DNA from: Magnetospirillum fulvum
GTDB taxonomy: Bacteria > Pseudomonadota > Alphaproteobacteria > Rhodospirillales > Magnetospirillaceae
Reading direction: 5' to 3'
Assembly: GCF_900108475.1 (NCBI RefSeq)
Contig: NZ_FNWO01000001.1
Span: 1-64,000, forward strand
DNA: 64,000 nucleotides
Under the pieces are notes generated by a model. It ran no database searches, was not told the DNA's origin, and was given only the letters and a program-made list of their open reading frames with translations. Position 1 is the stretch's first letter, and every line of letters starts with the position of its first letter. Below are positions 48,680 to 59,700 of this stretch, piece by piece. The translations under genes and the position numbers were made by a program.

Positions 48680-50236
48680 TCAGCCTGCCGTTTCCTCGAC
48701 AAAGCGGGGGAACACCCCCTGCGGCGCGGGCAAATCGGTGCCCGGAACCAGACGCCCGGCCTCGCCCAGACGGGCAAAGACCCGCTTGTCCGCATCAATC
48801 GCCAACTGATCGAGCATCCGATCGGCTGATGTCGGCATGAACGGATGCAACAAGGTGGCAACGGTCCGGATCGTTTCGGCCAGCACGTACAGAACCGTCT
48901 CCATCCGGGCCGGATCGGTCTTGCGCAACGCCCACGGCGCCTGACGATCGACGTACCCATTGGCGGCGCGGATCACCACCCAGATCGTCTCCAGCACATC
49001 GTTGAAGGCCTGACGGTCGATCAGCGGGCGCACCGAGGCCAGCAGCCCATCGGCCGCGCCTAACATCGCGCAATCGTCCTCGGTCCGCTCGGCCTGAGGC
49101 GTCGGCACCTTGGCTCCGCAATTCTTGCCGATCATCGACAAAACCCGCTGGGCCAGATTGCCCAGATCGTTGGCCAGTTCGCTGTTCATCCGCCCGATCA
49201 TGGCGCGGTGGCTGAAATCGCCATCATTGCCAAACGGCACTTCGCGCAGCAGGAAGAAGCGCAGTTGATCAAGGCCATAGGTCTCGATCAGTCCCAGCGG
49301 ATCGATCACATTGCCGACCGATTTCGAAATCTTCTGCCCTTCGTTGGTCCACCAGCCATGGGCGAACACCCGCTTGGGCGGGGGCAATTGCGCCGCCATC
49401 AGCAAGGCGGGCCAATAGACGGCGTGGAAGCGGACGATATCCTTGCCGACGACGTGGATCACTTCGGGCCAGAAGCGGGCGAACTCCTCCCCTTGGGTGT
49501 TGGGATAGCCAACCGCCGTCATGTAATTGGTCAGGGCGTCGAGCCAGACATACATGATGTGGTTCTCGTCGCCGGGAACCGGAATGCCCCACTTGAAGCT
49601 GGTGCGGGAAACCGACAGATCCTGCAAGCCGCCCGCGACGAAGCTTCTGACCTCGTTCAAGCGCGAGGCCGGAGCCACCGCGTCCGGATTGGCTTCGTAC
49701 CAATCGAGCAGAGGCTGCTGCCACTTCGACAGGCGGAAGAAATAGCTGGGTTCCTTGACCCATTCGACCGGGGCGCCGGTGGGCGCAAGGCGGGTGCCGC
49801 CCGGACCCGAGATCAGTTCGTCCTCGGCATAGAACGCCTCGTCGCGGACCGAATACCAGCCTTCGTAATGGCCGAGATAGATCTCGTCGCGGCGGATCAG
49901 TTCGTTCCACAGCGCCTGACAGGCGACATGGTGACGCTCTTCGGTGGTGCGGATGAAATCGTCGTTGGAGCAGCCAAGGCGGCGGGCCAGCTCGCGGAAA
50001 TTGGCCGAATTGAGATCGGCCAGCGCCTGCGGGGTGATCCCGGCGAGTTCGGCCGACTTCTCGACCTTCTGGCCATGCTCGTCGGTGCCGGTCAGGAAAT
50101 GGACGTCAAACCCGTCCAGACGCTTGAAGCGGGCCATGACGTCGCAGGCCAGAGTGGTGTAGGCGTGGCCGATATGGGGCTTGTCGTTGACATAATAGAT
50201 CGGTGTCGTGACATAAAAGGCTGCGGCCCCGGTCAT
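48680..50236 (-). CDS. metG: methionyl-tRNA synthetase
   Basis: The 518-residue class I synthetase has the HIGH signature in KPHIGHAYTT (about residue 20) and the KMSKS variant GQKISKSVGN. It lacks the C-terminal dimerisation/tRNA-binding domain of the longer E. coli enzyme (677 residues), as in most alphaproteobacteria. ATG 50236 follows GGAGGGA. It leads into tatD with one base between and follows holB. Confidence 0.96.
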   Translation of the reverse strand: MTGAAAFYVTTPIYYVNDKPHIGHAYTTLACDVMARFKRLDGFDVHFLTGTDEHGQKVEKSAELAGITPQALADLNSANFRELARRLGCSNDDFIRTTEERHHVACQALWNELIRRDEIYLGHYEGWYSVRDEAFYAEDELISGPGGTRLAPTGAPVEWVKEPSYFFRLSKWQQPLLDWYEANPDAVAPASRLNEVRSFVAGGLQDLSVSRTSFKWGIPVPGDENHIMYVWLDALTNYMTAVGYPNTQGEEFARFWPEVIHVVGKDIVRFHAVYWPALLMAAQLPPPKRVFAHGWWTNEGQKISKSVGNVIDPLGLIETYGLDQLRFFLLREVPFGNDGDFSHRAMIGRMNSELANDLGNLAQRVLSMIGKNCGAKVPTPQAERTEDDCAMLGAADGLLASVRPLIDRQAFNDVLETIWVVIRAANGYVDRQAPWALRKTDPARMETVLYVLAETIRTVATLLHPFMPTSADRMLDQLAIDADKRVFARLGEAGRLVPGTDLPAPQGVFPRFVEETAG

Positions 50237-50282
50237 TCGGCGGTCCCTCCGTCTGGTCTTGCGAACACCCGGCAAGCGGCGA

Positions 50283-51374
50283 CTAGCGAGACGCGCGGCG
50301 CGCCAGACGCTCCACGGTCAAGAAGGCCCCCAGCAGAACTTGCTTGCGGTCGAGATGCACGGCCTCGGCACGGGCGAACATGAGGCTGATCTTTTCCCAC
50401 ACCTCCAACCATTGTTCAAGAGAGGCCGCCGCCAGCAAGCGCTCGATCAGCGCGGTTTCCCCCGAAACCACCTCGATTCCGCTCCCCTCGCCCGCCCGCC
50501 CGCCATTGCGGACCATCCGGGCCAGCCACCAGCACAGCAATTCGGACATCGTCGCGAACACCTCGCCCGCCTCGGGCCGCGAGACCCGATCGGCAAAGGC
50601 ATGAAGGGCGGGAAGATCAAGCCGCGGCAGTGTCAACAGAAGGTTGACGATGTCGCGATAGAGGTCGAGGCCACCCGCTTCGGCCAGCGCCAGCGCCTTG
50701 CCGATGCTGCCCTCGCCCAGACGAGCCAGGGCGGCGCGGTCTGATTCGGTCAGATCGGGGCGGTGGTGGGCCAAAAGGTCGGTGACGATCGCCTCGGGCA
50801 ACGGGCGCAACGTCAGGCGGCGGCAGCGCGACCGGATCGTCGGCAACAACCGCCCCGGCGAGTGAGAAACCAACAACATCAAGGCATTGCGAGGCGGTTC
50901 CTCAAGCACCTTCAGAACCGCATTGGCGGCATTGCGGTTCATCTCATCGGCGGAATCGATGATGACGATCCGCCAGCCGCCCTCGGCCGGGGTGAGCGAC
51001 AGGAACGACCCGATGCCGCGGGCATCCTCGACCACGATCTCGGAGCGCAACCGGGTCTGACGGTCGTCGGCCCAGCCGCGTTCGACGACATCGAGATCGG
51101 CATGGCCCCGCGCCGCCACCCGACGAAACACCGGATGATCGGGAGCAATGGCAAGAGACGATGGCGCGTCGCCGAACAGGCTTGGCCCGCCGCCGCCCGC
51201 CAGGACAAAGCGGGCCATCCGATAGGCCAAGGTCGCCTTGCCGATCCCTTTCGGTCCGCAGATCAGCCAGGCATGGGGAAATCGACCCGACGACCAGGCA
51301 TCGAGCAGAACCCGTTCCGCCGCTTCATGGCCGAACAGATCGGCGGAATCGCGCGGCGGCGGAATTTCGCTCAT
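50283..51374 (-). CDS. holB: DNA polymerase III delta' subunit
   Basis: The 363-residue AAA+ clamp-loader protein has the P-loop-like segment ICGPKGIGKATLAYRMA, the IDSADEMNRNAANAVLK motif, and the arginine-finger motif SRCRR. The four zinc-binding cysteines of the E. coli protein are not seen. With the tmk stop overlapping its start (ATGA) and metG downstream, it is part of a conserved alphaproteobacterial tmk-holB-metG-tatD group. Confidence 0.92.
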   Translation of the reverse strand: MSEIPPPRDSADLFGHEAAERVLLDAWSSGRFPHAWLICGPKGIGKATLAYRMARFVLAGGGGPSLFGDAPSSLAIAPDHPVFRRVAARGHADLDVVERGWADDRQTRLRSEIVVEDARGIGSFLSLTPAEGGWRIVIIDSADEMNRNAANAVLKVLEEPPRNALMLLVSHSPGRLLPTIRSRCRRLTLRPLPEAIVTDLLAHHRPDLTESDRAALARLGEGSIGKALALAEAGGLDLYRDIVNLLLTLPRLDLPALHAFADRVSRPEAGEVFATMSELLCWWLARMVRNGGRAGEGSGIEVVSGETALIERLLAAASLEQWLEVWEKISLMFARAEAVHLDRKQVLLGAFLTVERLARRASR

Positions 51375-52015
51375 GGGGGGGACAGCCGCGCTTCGACCGT
51401 TTCAAGCACGATCCGATGCACGGTTTCGGCGGACGGGCTGGCGTCGATCACGGCGCAACGACGGGGATTGTCGGCAGCGATGCCCAGGAACCCCTGGCGC
51501 AGACGCTGGTGAAAGCCCAATTCCATTCGTTCGTAACGGTCTTCGGCGCCACCGCGTATCCCGGCCCGTGCCAACCCCTCCTCGACCGGCAGGTCGAGCA
51601 CCAGGGTCAGATCGGGAGCAAAACGACCAACCGCAATCCGATACAGGCTGCCGATCGTCTCGGCCGACAGGCCATGGCCAAAGCCCTGATAGGCCAGGGT
51701 TGAATCCGCGAACCGGTCGCAAACGACCCACTCGCCCCGCTGCAAGGCGGGCCAGATCGTGCGCAGCAGATGATCGCGACGGGCGGCGAAATGGAGCAGA
51801 GCCTCGGTGATCCCGTCCCACCGCCCGGGTTCGCCCGAGACCAGCAGGGCGCGGATCGCTTCGGCTCCGTCCGAACCGCCGGGTTCGCGGGTGGTGACGA
51901 CGCTCAGTCCCCGCGATCGCAGCGCCTGGGCCAGCAAGACGACCTGGGTCGACTTGCCTGCCCCCTCGCCGCCTTCGAAGGTGATCAACCGTCCCGGATT
52001 CGGCGGCTGCGTCAC
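51371..52015 (-). CDS. tmk: thymidylate kinase
   Basis: The 214-residue enzyme has the P-loop FEGGEGAGKSTQ (about 13-24), the DR(Y/F) motif region TTREPGGSDGA and VCDRFADSTLAYQG. It phosphorylates dTMP to dTDP. It sits six bases after the carboxypeptidase gene and overlaps holB by four bases, so the three are probably co-transcribed. Confidence 0.95.
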   Translation of the reverse strand: MTQPPNPGRLITFEGGEGAGKSTQVVLLAQALRSRGLSVVTTREPGGSDGAEAIRALLVSGEPGRWDGITEALLHFAARRDHLLRTIWPALQRGEWVVCDRFADSTLAYQGFGHGLSAETIGSLYRIAVGRFAPDLTLVLDLPVEEGLARAGIRGGAEDRYERMELGFHQRLRQGFLGIAADNPRRCAVIDASPSAETVHRIVLETVEARLSPP

Positions 52016-52020
52016 GGGTC

Positions 52021-53184
52021 CTACCTCTGCGAGCCCGAGAAGAAGCTCCGGATCGTTTCGGCCAGACGCCCGCCAAAGCCCAGGCGGGGGACGTCGGCGA
52101 CGGCCACCAGCGGCATTTCCAGCGTCGACAGGCCGGGCGCGGTGACGACGACCTTGCCGATTTCGGTACCGGCGGCGATCGGAGCCGGAATCGGGCCGTT
52201 GAACACGACCGAAACCTTCATGTCAGGACGAGCCCGACGCGGCAATGTCACCGCCAGATCGGACTTTGCCGCCAAGGTGACGGTGCGGGCTTCACCCATC
52301 CACACCGGGGCGTCGGGAACCACCACCTCGCCAGCGCGGAACAGCGGATAGCGGTCCCACTCGCGGAAGGCCCATTCGGCCAGACGGCGCGATTCGTCGG
52401 CCCGCTGCTGCATGCTGCCCAGGCCGTTCAACACCATGATGATGCGGCGGTCGCCGCGCTTGATCGACGCGGTCAGACCGAACCCGGCCGCCTGGGTATG
52501 TCCGGTCTTCAAGCCATCGGCACCCGGCGTGCCGTAGAGCAGCGGATTGCGGTTGCCCTGACGGATGCCGTTGAAAACGAACTCCATCTGGCTGAACAGC
52601 GGATAATAATTGGGGAAATCGGCAATGATGTGACGGGACAGCACCGACAGATCGCGGGCGGTCATCATGTGGTCGGGCTCGGGCCAGCCGCTGGCGTTGC
52701 GGAAGGTCGAGTGGGTCAGACCGATCTGGCGCGAGCGGCGGGTCATCGCCTCGGCAAAGGCTTCCTCGCTGCCGGAATGGGCCTCGGCCAACACCGAGCA
52801 TGCGTCGTTGCCCGACTGGATCACCACCCCTTTCAGCAACTCATCGACGGTCGCGGTCGAATTGACCGGCAGGAACATCATCGAGCCTTCGGACTTGTAA
52901 TGGCGCTTCCAGGCGGTCTCGCTGACCGGCAAAGCGTCATCGGGCTTCCAGGCGCCGGATTTCAGCTTCTCGAAGACCATGAACACGGTCATCAACTTGC
53001 TCATCGACGACGGCACCATCAACTCGTCGGCGTTCTTCTCCATCATCACCGTTCCGGTATCGAAATCAGTGATGATCGCCTGACGAGCGGCGGTATCGAT
53101 GGACTGGGCGGACGCAGAATTATCCAGGCCCAGACCGGCGGCAACGAGGGCCGCAAGCAGCGACCGGCGGAAAAGCGGGAGCAT
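52021..53184 (-). CDS. dacC: D-alanyl-D-alanine carboxypeptidase (DacC/DacA-like, low-molecular-weight PBP)
   Basis: The 387-residue precursor has a signal peptide (about 1-27, cleaved after ASA) and the penicillin-binding motifs SMSK (active Ser about residue 61), SGN in VIQSGNDA and KTG in GLKTGHT. A C-terminal beta-domain (PBP5_C) and a short amphipathic end (ETIRSFFSG) for membrane attachment follow. It trims the terminal D-Ala of peptidoglycan stem peptides. The start at 53184 is preferred; an in-frame extension to 53229 is less likely. Confidence 0.93.
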   Translation of the reverse strand: MLPLFRRSLLAALVAAGLGLDNSASAQSIDTAARQAIITDFDTGTVMMEKNADELMVPSSMSKLMTVFMVFEKLKSGAWKPDDALPVSETAWKRHYKSEGSMMFLPVNSTATVDELLKGVVIQSGNDACSVLAEAHSGSEEAFAEAMTRRSRQIGLTHSTFRNASGWPEPDHMMTARDLSVLSRHIIADFPNYYPLFSQMEFVFNGIRQGNRNPLLYGTPGADGLKTGHTQAAGFGLTASIKRGDRRIIMVLNGLGSMQQRADESRRLAEWAFREWDRYPLFRAGEVVVPDAPVWMGEARTVTLAAKSDLAVTLPRRARPDMKVSVVFNGPIPAPIAAGTEIGKVVVTAPGLSTLEMPLVAVADVPRLGFGGRLAETIRSFFSGSQR

Positions 53185-53292
53185 CTTCAACGTCTTCGAC
53201 CTGTCAGTTGGTAACAAAACAAAGCACATCGAACCGAGGATGCGCGGGGGGAATACGAATTCTGGCCTGTCCGATCCGGATCAAAGGCGGCG

Positions 53293-54270
53293 TCAGTCGA
53301 CCACCACCCGGGCATCGGTCTGGCCACTGGCGACAACGGCGTCAAGCATCCGGTCGGCGTCCTCGACATTGGCGATCGGCCCGAGACGGACCCGATAGAC
53401 GGTACGGCCCTGCACTGTCGCCTGTTGAATCTGCGACTTGCCGACTGAAGACAGCCGCGCCGACAGGCGCAACGCATTGTCGTGGCGGCCAAACGAGCCG
53501 GCCTGAACATAAAGACTGGTCGGCTGGACCGGAACGGTGTTGACGATCTGATTGGTGAGATCGGCCTCGGCGGCGGCGACCTCACGCCGCGACGACGGAG
53601 TGGCCGCGACGGGTTGATCGGCACCAGGACGTGCCACGACGCCGGGCGGCGGGGGCAAGGTCTCGGCAATCACCGATCCGCGGGGAGCCGCCGAGGCGAC
53701 CTTCGGCTCGGTTCCGGTCGAATCCGGCTTTAGCTTTCCGGCCAGAACCCGGCTTTCCTCGTTTAAGACCTCGACCCGCACTTTTGCGGTGCCCTTGCCC
53801 TCCATCCCGAGCAATTGGGCCGATTTGCGCGACAGATCAATGATGCGGCCATTGACGAAGGGGCCACGATCGTTGATGCGCAGAATGATCGAGCGCCCGT
53901 TTTCCAGGTTGGTTACCCGGGCAATACAGGGAAGCTGAAGGGTCTTATGCGCGGCAGAGACGGCGTTCTGATCGAACACTTCGCCATTGGCCGTCAGCTT
54001 GGCATGGAAGTCGGGACCGTACCACGAGGCGATGCCGGTTTCGTCGTAATCGAAATCCTCCTGCGGGTAGTACCACACCCCGGCGACCTGATAGGGCTTG
54101 CCGACCTTGTAATTCTGCACCGCCGAGGACGAAACCGCAGGCGGCTCGCCCGACGACAAGGCCGATTTCGCGGCATGGCCGAACAAATTCGTCTCGGCGC
54201 AGCCGCCAAGCGAAAGGCCCGCCGCGATCAGCAGGGCGAGTGTCGAGGCCTGCCGCGCGTTCCACATCAT
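53293..54270 (-). CDS. rlpA: septal-ring lytic transglycosylase RlpA family lipoprotein with SPOR domain
   Basis: The 325-residue precursor has a lipobox LSLGGC (Cys about 24), a double-psi beta-barrel RlpA domain (GIASWYGPDFHAKLTANGE, RINDRGPFVNGRIIDLS) and a C-terminal SPOR domain (about 250-325) that binds denuded septal glycan. Some RlpA proteins cleave such glycan. ATG 54270 has GGGGAA seven bases upstream; ATG 54291 is in frame. It lies between dacC and mltB, a group of peptidoglycan genes. Confidence 0.92.
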   Translation of the reverse strand: MMWNARQASTLALLIAAGLSLGGCAETNLFGHAAKSALSSGEPPAVSSSAVQNYKVGKPYQVAGVWYYPQEDFDYDETGIASWYGPDFHAKLTANGEVFDQNAVSAAHKTLQLPCIARVTNLENGRSIILRINDRGPFVNGRIIDLSRKSAQLLGMEGKGTAKVRVEVLNEESRVLAGKLKPDSTGTEPKVASAAPRGSVIAETLPPPPGVVARPGADQPVAATPSSRREVAAAEADLTNQIVNTVPVQPTSLYVQAGSFGRHDNALRLSARLSSVGKSQIQQATVQGRTVYRVRLGPIANVEDADRMLDAVVASGQTDARVVVD

Positions 54271-54311
54271 CTGGTCATTCCCCACGGGCATCCACTCAAG
54301 AGTTCCGAATC

Positions 54312-55388
54312 TTAACGGTCGCCGATCCGGTCCGCAAGATGACCGGCGGCCAAAGCGAAAAAGGTCGAGCGATTCCATTTCATGATCGTTCTGAAATTAT
54401 CATAGACCAGAAACGGCGCTCCCTTACCCTGTTCGGCCCGGATCAACGAGGCGCGGATATCGCGCTGCGGCAACGGCGTGCCGTCAGCGGAGCGGATTCC
54501 CAGCCGCGACCATTCGGCCAGGGTTCGGGTCTTGTCCAATCCGGCCAATTCCATCGACAAACCTTGCGGGATCTGGATCGCCCGCCCCCAGGTCTGGTCG
54601 TCCTTCCATCCTTCAGACGACAGGTAATTGGCGGCGGAGGCCAGGGCATCGGCCCGGTTGCGCCAGATGTCGCGGCGGCCGTCGCCGTCCCAATCGACCG
54701 CGAATTTGACGAAGGTCGTCGGCATGAACTGGCACTGCCCCATCGCGCCGGCCCACGAGCCGACCATCGCGGCAGGCGTGATGTGGCCCTGATCGAGAAT
54801 CCTGAGCGCCTGCATCAATTCGCCGCGGAAATAAGCCGAGCGGCGACCGTCATAGGCCAGGGTCGCCAGCGAGGACACCACCGACATGCCCCCGGTATTG
54901 CGGCCAAATCCGGTTTCGATTCCCCACAGCGCGACGACGAAGCGGGGCTGCACCCCGTAACGGCGCTCGATCGCGGCCAACAGATCGCGGTTTTCCTCCA
55001 GCTTGCGCTTTCCTTCGGCGACACGGGCCGGGGTGACGATCCGGTCGAGATAGGTCTCGAAGCTGAGCGAGAATTCCGGCTGTTTGCGGTCCAGTTCGAT
55101 CACCCGGTCGATATGGACGACCCCGCTAAGCGCCGCATCAAGCGTCGCCGGTTTCACCCCTTCGGCCAGGGCATCAGCCCGGACCTCGGCAAGAAAAGCG
55201 GAGAAATTGTCGGCGCGGCGGGGCGAAGCCGCTTCGGAAGGGTTCGGAGGCTGCGGCGAGAGAGTCGCCACCGCTGCTTTGTTCTCATCGGTCGCCGCCT
55301 GGCTGTCGGTTGCGCCGACACAGCCGGGCAAAGCCAGTAACCCGAGGGACATCGCGATCGCCAGCCAAGATTTCGATGGTCCCGCCAT
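54312..55388 (-). CDS. mltB: membrane-bound lytic murein transglycosylase B family
   Basis: The 358-residue lipoprotein has a lipobox LALPGC (Cys about 23) and an SLT_2/MltB domain with the catalytic Glu in LWGIETGFGRNTG, plus GSWAGAMGQCQFMPTTF and FAVDWDGDGRRDIW. It cuts MurNAc-GlcNAc bonds to form anhydro ends. ATG 55388 fits a lipoprotein; the frame extends upstream into the aminotransferase but lacks support. It is followed by rlpA and dacC. Confidence 0.92.
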   Translation of the reverse strand: MAGPSKSWLAIAMSLGLLALPGCVGATDSQAATDENKAAVATLSPQPPNPSEAASPRRADNFSAFLAEVRADALAEGVKPATLDAALSGVVHIDRVIELDRKQPEFSLSFETYLDRIVTPARVAEGKRKLEENRDLLAAIERRYGVQPRFVVALWGIETGFGRNTGGMSVVSSLATLAYDGRRSAYFRGELMQALRILDQGHITPAAMVGSWAGAMGQCQFMPTTFVKFAVDWDGDGRRDIWRNRADALASAANYLSSEGWKDDQTWGRAIQIPQGLSMELAGLDKTRTLAEWSRLGIRSADGTPLPQRDIRASLIRAEQGKGAPFLVYDNFRTIMKWNRSTFFALAAGHLADRIGDR

Positions 55389-55482
55389 CGCGACACCCCA
55401 AGATGTGGTCAAATGCGCTCTTCCTTTTGCCACGAATCCGGGTCCAATCGCAATGGCGGCCATCCCCTTTTGTCGAAAGCGG

Positions 55483-56688
55483 TCAGTGCCGTTCGATGTT
55501 GGCGGCGAGAACCCGCTCCATCTCGGCCATCCCGGCGGGCGGATCCACCCGTCCCCCGGCCACCCGTACCCCAGCCCCCAGTGCATGGAGAGTCCGCGAC
55601 AGGTTGTGGGTCCGGCTCTGTTCGCCCATCTGACCGATCCGCAGAATATTGAGGCCAAAAGCCCCAGAGATTTCAACCCGGTACATCTCGGACATGATGT
55701 GGCGGATCCGGTCGGCGGAGACCCCGTCGGGAACGCTGATCCCCACCACGGAATTCAACCGCGCCTCGGCCGGGATCAGAAGCTCCAGCCCCATCGCCTC
55801 GATCCCCGCTTGCAACGCGGCGGAACAGACGGCGTGACGGCGGAAACGGGCCGGCAGGGTTTCGTCGCAGATCAGCCGCAACGCCTCGTGCAGCGCAAGA
55901 ACGCCGGAAACCGGGGCGGTGTAGTGATAGGATTTCTGGTTCCAGAACTTGTCGGCAAGACGGGCGTCGAGGCACCAATGCGCCATCGGGGCATTGCGCT
56001 GCTCGATCCGGCTCCAGGCATCGTCGGAAAAGGCAATCAGCGAGACGCCGGGAATCGACGACAGCCCCTTCTGCCCACCGGTGATGACGGCATCGACGCT
56101 CCAATCGTCCATTTCCATCGGCATCGTCGACAGGGTACAGACGGTATCGACGACGTTGAGGCAGCCATACGCCTTGCCCAGCCGACAGATTTCGGCCAGA
56201 TCGCGGTTCCACACCGTGTTCGAGGTCTCGCCCTGCACCACCGTCAGCACCGAGAACCCGCCGGTCTTCAGGATTTTCTCGACCGCTTCGGGGCTGACCG
56301 ATTGCTTGTCGGGAACATCGAGAATCGTCACGTCGCCGCCGACCCGGGTCGCCATCTCGGCGAGGCGAGCGCTGAACAGACCGTTGCGGATGCTCAAAAC
56401 CTGCGTCCCCGGTTCGACCAGATTGCAGATCGCCATCTCCATCGCCGCCGAAGCCGGTCCGGACACGCCCAGGACATGTCCGGAATTGGTCTGGAAGACA
56501 TAGCGGGACATCACCTTGACCTGCTCGACCACCTGACTCATGGTCTCGCCCAGATGATTGATCACCACCGAATTGGCGCTGGCGACCTTGTGCGGGATCG
56601 GCACCGGACCGGCACCCATCATCAGCAGAGGTTCGTCAGGCAGGATATTGTCGAGCGGGATCACACTGGGGGGCTTGGGGTATTTCAT
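55483..56688 (-). CDS. class V aminotransferase (alanine-glyoxylate / PucG-like family)
   Basis: The 401-residue PLP enzyme has the family features MGAGPVPIPHKV near the start, SGPASAAMEMAI, VDTVCTLSTMPMEMD and the PLP lysine in TGGQKGLSS. Members include alanine- or serine-glyoxylate aminotransferases and (S)-ureidoglycine-glyoxylate aminotransferase; the substrate cannot be chosen from sequence alone, and no purine-degradation genes are near. It stands alone, 45 bases after mfd. Confidence 0.82.
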   Translation of the reverse strand: MKYPKPPSVIPLDNILPDEPLLMMGAGPVPIPHKVASANSVVINHLGETMSQVVEQVKVMSRYVFQTNSGHVLGVSGPASAAMEMAICNLVEPGTQVLSIRNGLFSARLAEMATRVGGDVTILDVPDKQSVSPEAVEKILKTGGFSVLTVVQGETSNTVWNRDLAEICRLGKAYGCLNVVDTVCTLSTMPMEMDDWSVDAVITGGQKGLSSIPGVSLIAFSDDAWSRIEQRNAPMAHWCLDARLADKFWNQKSYHYTAPVSGVLALHEALRLICDETLPARFRRHAVCSAALQAGIEAMGLELLIPAEARLNSVVGISVPDGVSADRIRHIMSEMYRVEISGAFGLNILRIGQMGEQSRTHNLSRTLHALGAGVRVAGGRVDPPAGMAEMERVLAANIERH

Positions 56689-56733
56689 CTCATGTCCTGG
56701 GGTTGAATGACGTTCGGCTGAACTTCACTAAGA

Positions 56734-59700
56734 TTACGCCCGGGCCAGTTCAGCCAATTTGGCGATAACGGATCGCAAGCCTTTGACCCGCTTGGCCGGG
56801 TCGTCCCAGTCACGCAGGAAGACCAGCTTGTGGTCTGGACGTATTTTACAGGATCCGGCGGCACGGCTGACATATTGGACCAGCCCGGCGGGATTGGCGA
56901 AGAGGTTCCCCCGCAGGGTCACCACTGCGCCCTTTGGCCCGGAATCGACTTTTTCGATTCCGGCCTGCTTGCACAAAGCTTTGATTGCAACGACTTCGAG
57001 CAGATTTTCCACCTCGGGCGGCAACTTGCCGAAGCGGTCGATCAGTTCGGCGGCCAGGGCGTCGAGGTCGCCCTGTTCGTCCAACTGGCCAATCCGGCGA
57101 TAGAGCGAGAGGCGAACCGACAAATCGGCGACATAGGTTTCCGGGATCAGCACCGGGCTGCCCAGGGTGATCTGCGGCGACCATTCCTCAGCGGCATCGC
57201 TGGCCAGACCGCCCTTCGCCGCCGCCACCGCCTCTTCCAGCATCTGTTGGTACAGCTCAATACCGACCTCGCGGATATGGCCGGATTGCTCGTCGCCCAG
57301 CAGATTGCCCGCGCCGCGGATATCGAGATCGTGGCTGGCCAACTGGAATCCCGCCCCCAGCGAATCCAGCGTCTGCATCACCTGCAACCGCTTCTCCGCC
57401 GCCTTCGACAGCACCTTGTCGTTGGGCAGGGTGAAATAGGCATAGCCGCGCACCTTTCCCCGCCCGACCCGACCGCGCAATTGATAAAGCTGGCCAAGGC
57501 CGAACATGTCGGCGCGATGGATAATCAACGTATTGACGCTGGGCATGTCGAGACCGGATTCGACGATGTTGGTCGAAAGGAGAACGTCATACTGCCGATC
57601 ACCGAAGGCGACCATCACTTCTTCCAGTTCGGACGGCGACAGGCGGCCATGCGCGACGGCGGTCTTGACTTCGGGCACCAGTTTCGCCAGCCGGTCGGCA
57701 ACATGGTCGATATCGGCCAGACGCGGGCAGACATAGAACACCTGTCCGCCGCGATAGCGTTCGCGCATGATCGCTTCGCGCAGCACCACCGGATCATAGG
57801 GGAGGATGAAGGTCCGCACCGCCAGCCGATCGACCGGCGGGGTCGCGATCACGCTCATTTCCTTCACCCCCGACAACGCCAGTTGCAGGGTGCGCGGGAT
57901 CGGCGTCGCGCTCAGGGTCAGGACGTGAACATCGGCTTTGAGCTGTTTCAGCCGTTCCTTATGGGCGACGCCGAAATGCTGCTCTTCGTCGACGATCAGC
58001 AGCCCCAGCCGCTTGAACCCGATCGACTTCGCCAGCAAGGCATGGGTGCCGACGACGATATCGACGGTGCCCTGGGCCAGCCCCGCCTTGGTCTCGGACG
58101 CCTGCTTGGCGGTGACCAGCCGGGACAATTGCTCGATCCGCACCGGCAGCCCCTGGAAGCGCTCGCGGAACGTGCGGTAATGCTGACGGGCCAGCAGGGT
58201 GGTCGGCACCACCACCGCCACCTGCAAACCCTGAAGCGCGGCAACGAAGGCGGCCCTAAGCGCCACCTCGGTCTTACCGAAACCGACATCGCCGCAGATC
58301 AAGCGATCCATCGGGCGTCCCGAGCCCATGTCGGCGACGGTTTCCTCGATCGCCCGCAACTGGTCTTCGGTCTCGACCCAGGGGAAGCGGGCACAGAACT
58401 CGTCGTACAGCCCTTCGGCCGGAACCAGACTCTCGCTCTGGCGCAACTGACGCAGCGCGGCAACCTGGATCAATTGGTCGGCGATATCGCGAATCCGCTT
58501 CTTCAGCCGGGCCTTGCGCGCCTGCCAGGCTGTACCGCCCAGCTTGTCGAGCGCCACCCCGCTCTGATCCGAGCCGAAGCGGGTCAGCACCTCGATATTT
58601 TCGACCGGGACGAACAGCTTGTCGCCGCCATCATAGATCACCCGCAGGCAATCGTGCGGGGCTCCGGCGACCTGGAGCGCGACCAGACCGTCGTACCGGC
58701 CGATGCCATGCTCGACATGGACGACCAGATCGCCTTCGGACAGCGCCGACGCCTCGGCAATGAACTGGGCACCCTTTTTCTTTTTGCGCGCCGGACGGGC
58801 GAGACGGTCGCCCAGGATGTCCTGTTCGGTAATCAGCGCCAGATCGGGGGTGACGAAGCCGTGATCGAGCCCCAGCACCAAGGCGGCGACCCGCTTCGGT
58901 CCCAACGCAAGCGCTTCGGCCCAGCTTTCGACGGACTCGATCCCCTTTAAGCCGCGATCTTTCAGCACCGCGCCGAGGCGGTCGCGCGAGCCATGGGTCC
59001 AGGCGGCGATGACCACCCGGCGTCCGCCCTTGATTTCAGCCTCGATCCGCTCGCGCACCCCATCGTAGAGATTGGTGCCGGGACGGGTCCGGATTTCGCC
59101 GAAATCGAGCCCGATCCGTCCCTTCATGTCGATTGCGGCGCTGGACTCGGTCTCGACCGAATCGAACGGCGACAGCAACAGCACCGGGCGCGCCGCCAAG
59201 TGCCGGGTCCATTCCTCGGTTTCGAGATAAAGCAGAGGCGGCGGCAGCGGGTGATAGACCATCCCGGATTCGATCTGCCCCGACCCGTCGATGGTCCGGC
59301 GGGCATCGTAATATTCCAGTACCAGTTCTTGGCGCGCTGCCAGGGCTTGGTCGGTCTGGGGATCGAGCAGTGCCACCGCGTCGGGCAGATAGGCGAACAG
59401 GGTATCGAGTCCGTCGTGGAACAACGGTAGCCAATGTTCCATCCCGGTGAATTTGACCCCGGCCGAGATGCTCTCGTAGAGCGGGTCGGCCCCCTGCACC
59501 ACCCCGAACAATTCGCGATAGCCAGCGCGGAAGCGGGCGATCGAGCCTTCGTCCAGCGTCACCTCGCTGACCGGGCGACAGACGAAACCATCGACCGGGC
59601 CGGTGGTACGCTGGCTCATCGGATCGAAAGCGCGGACCGCCTCGATCTCGTCGCCAAAGAAATCGAGCCGCAGCGGCTCGGGCGATCCCGGCGGGAACAG

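Noticed and set aside
56830-58950. 706-codon open frame antisense to mfd
   Set aside because: Sense strand carries the helicase motifs of Mfd; the antisense frame has no domain and no ribosome site.
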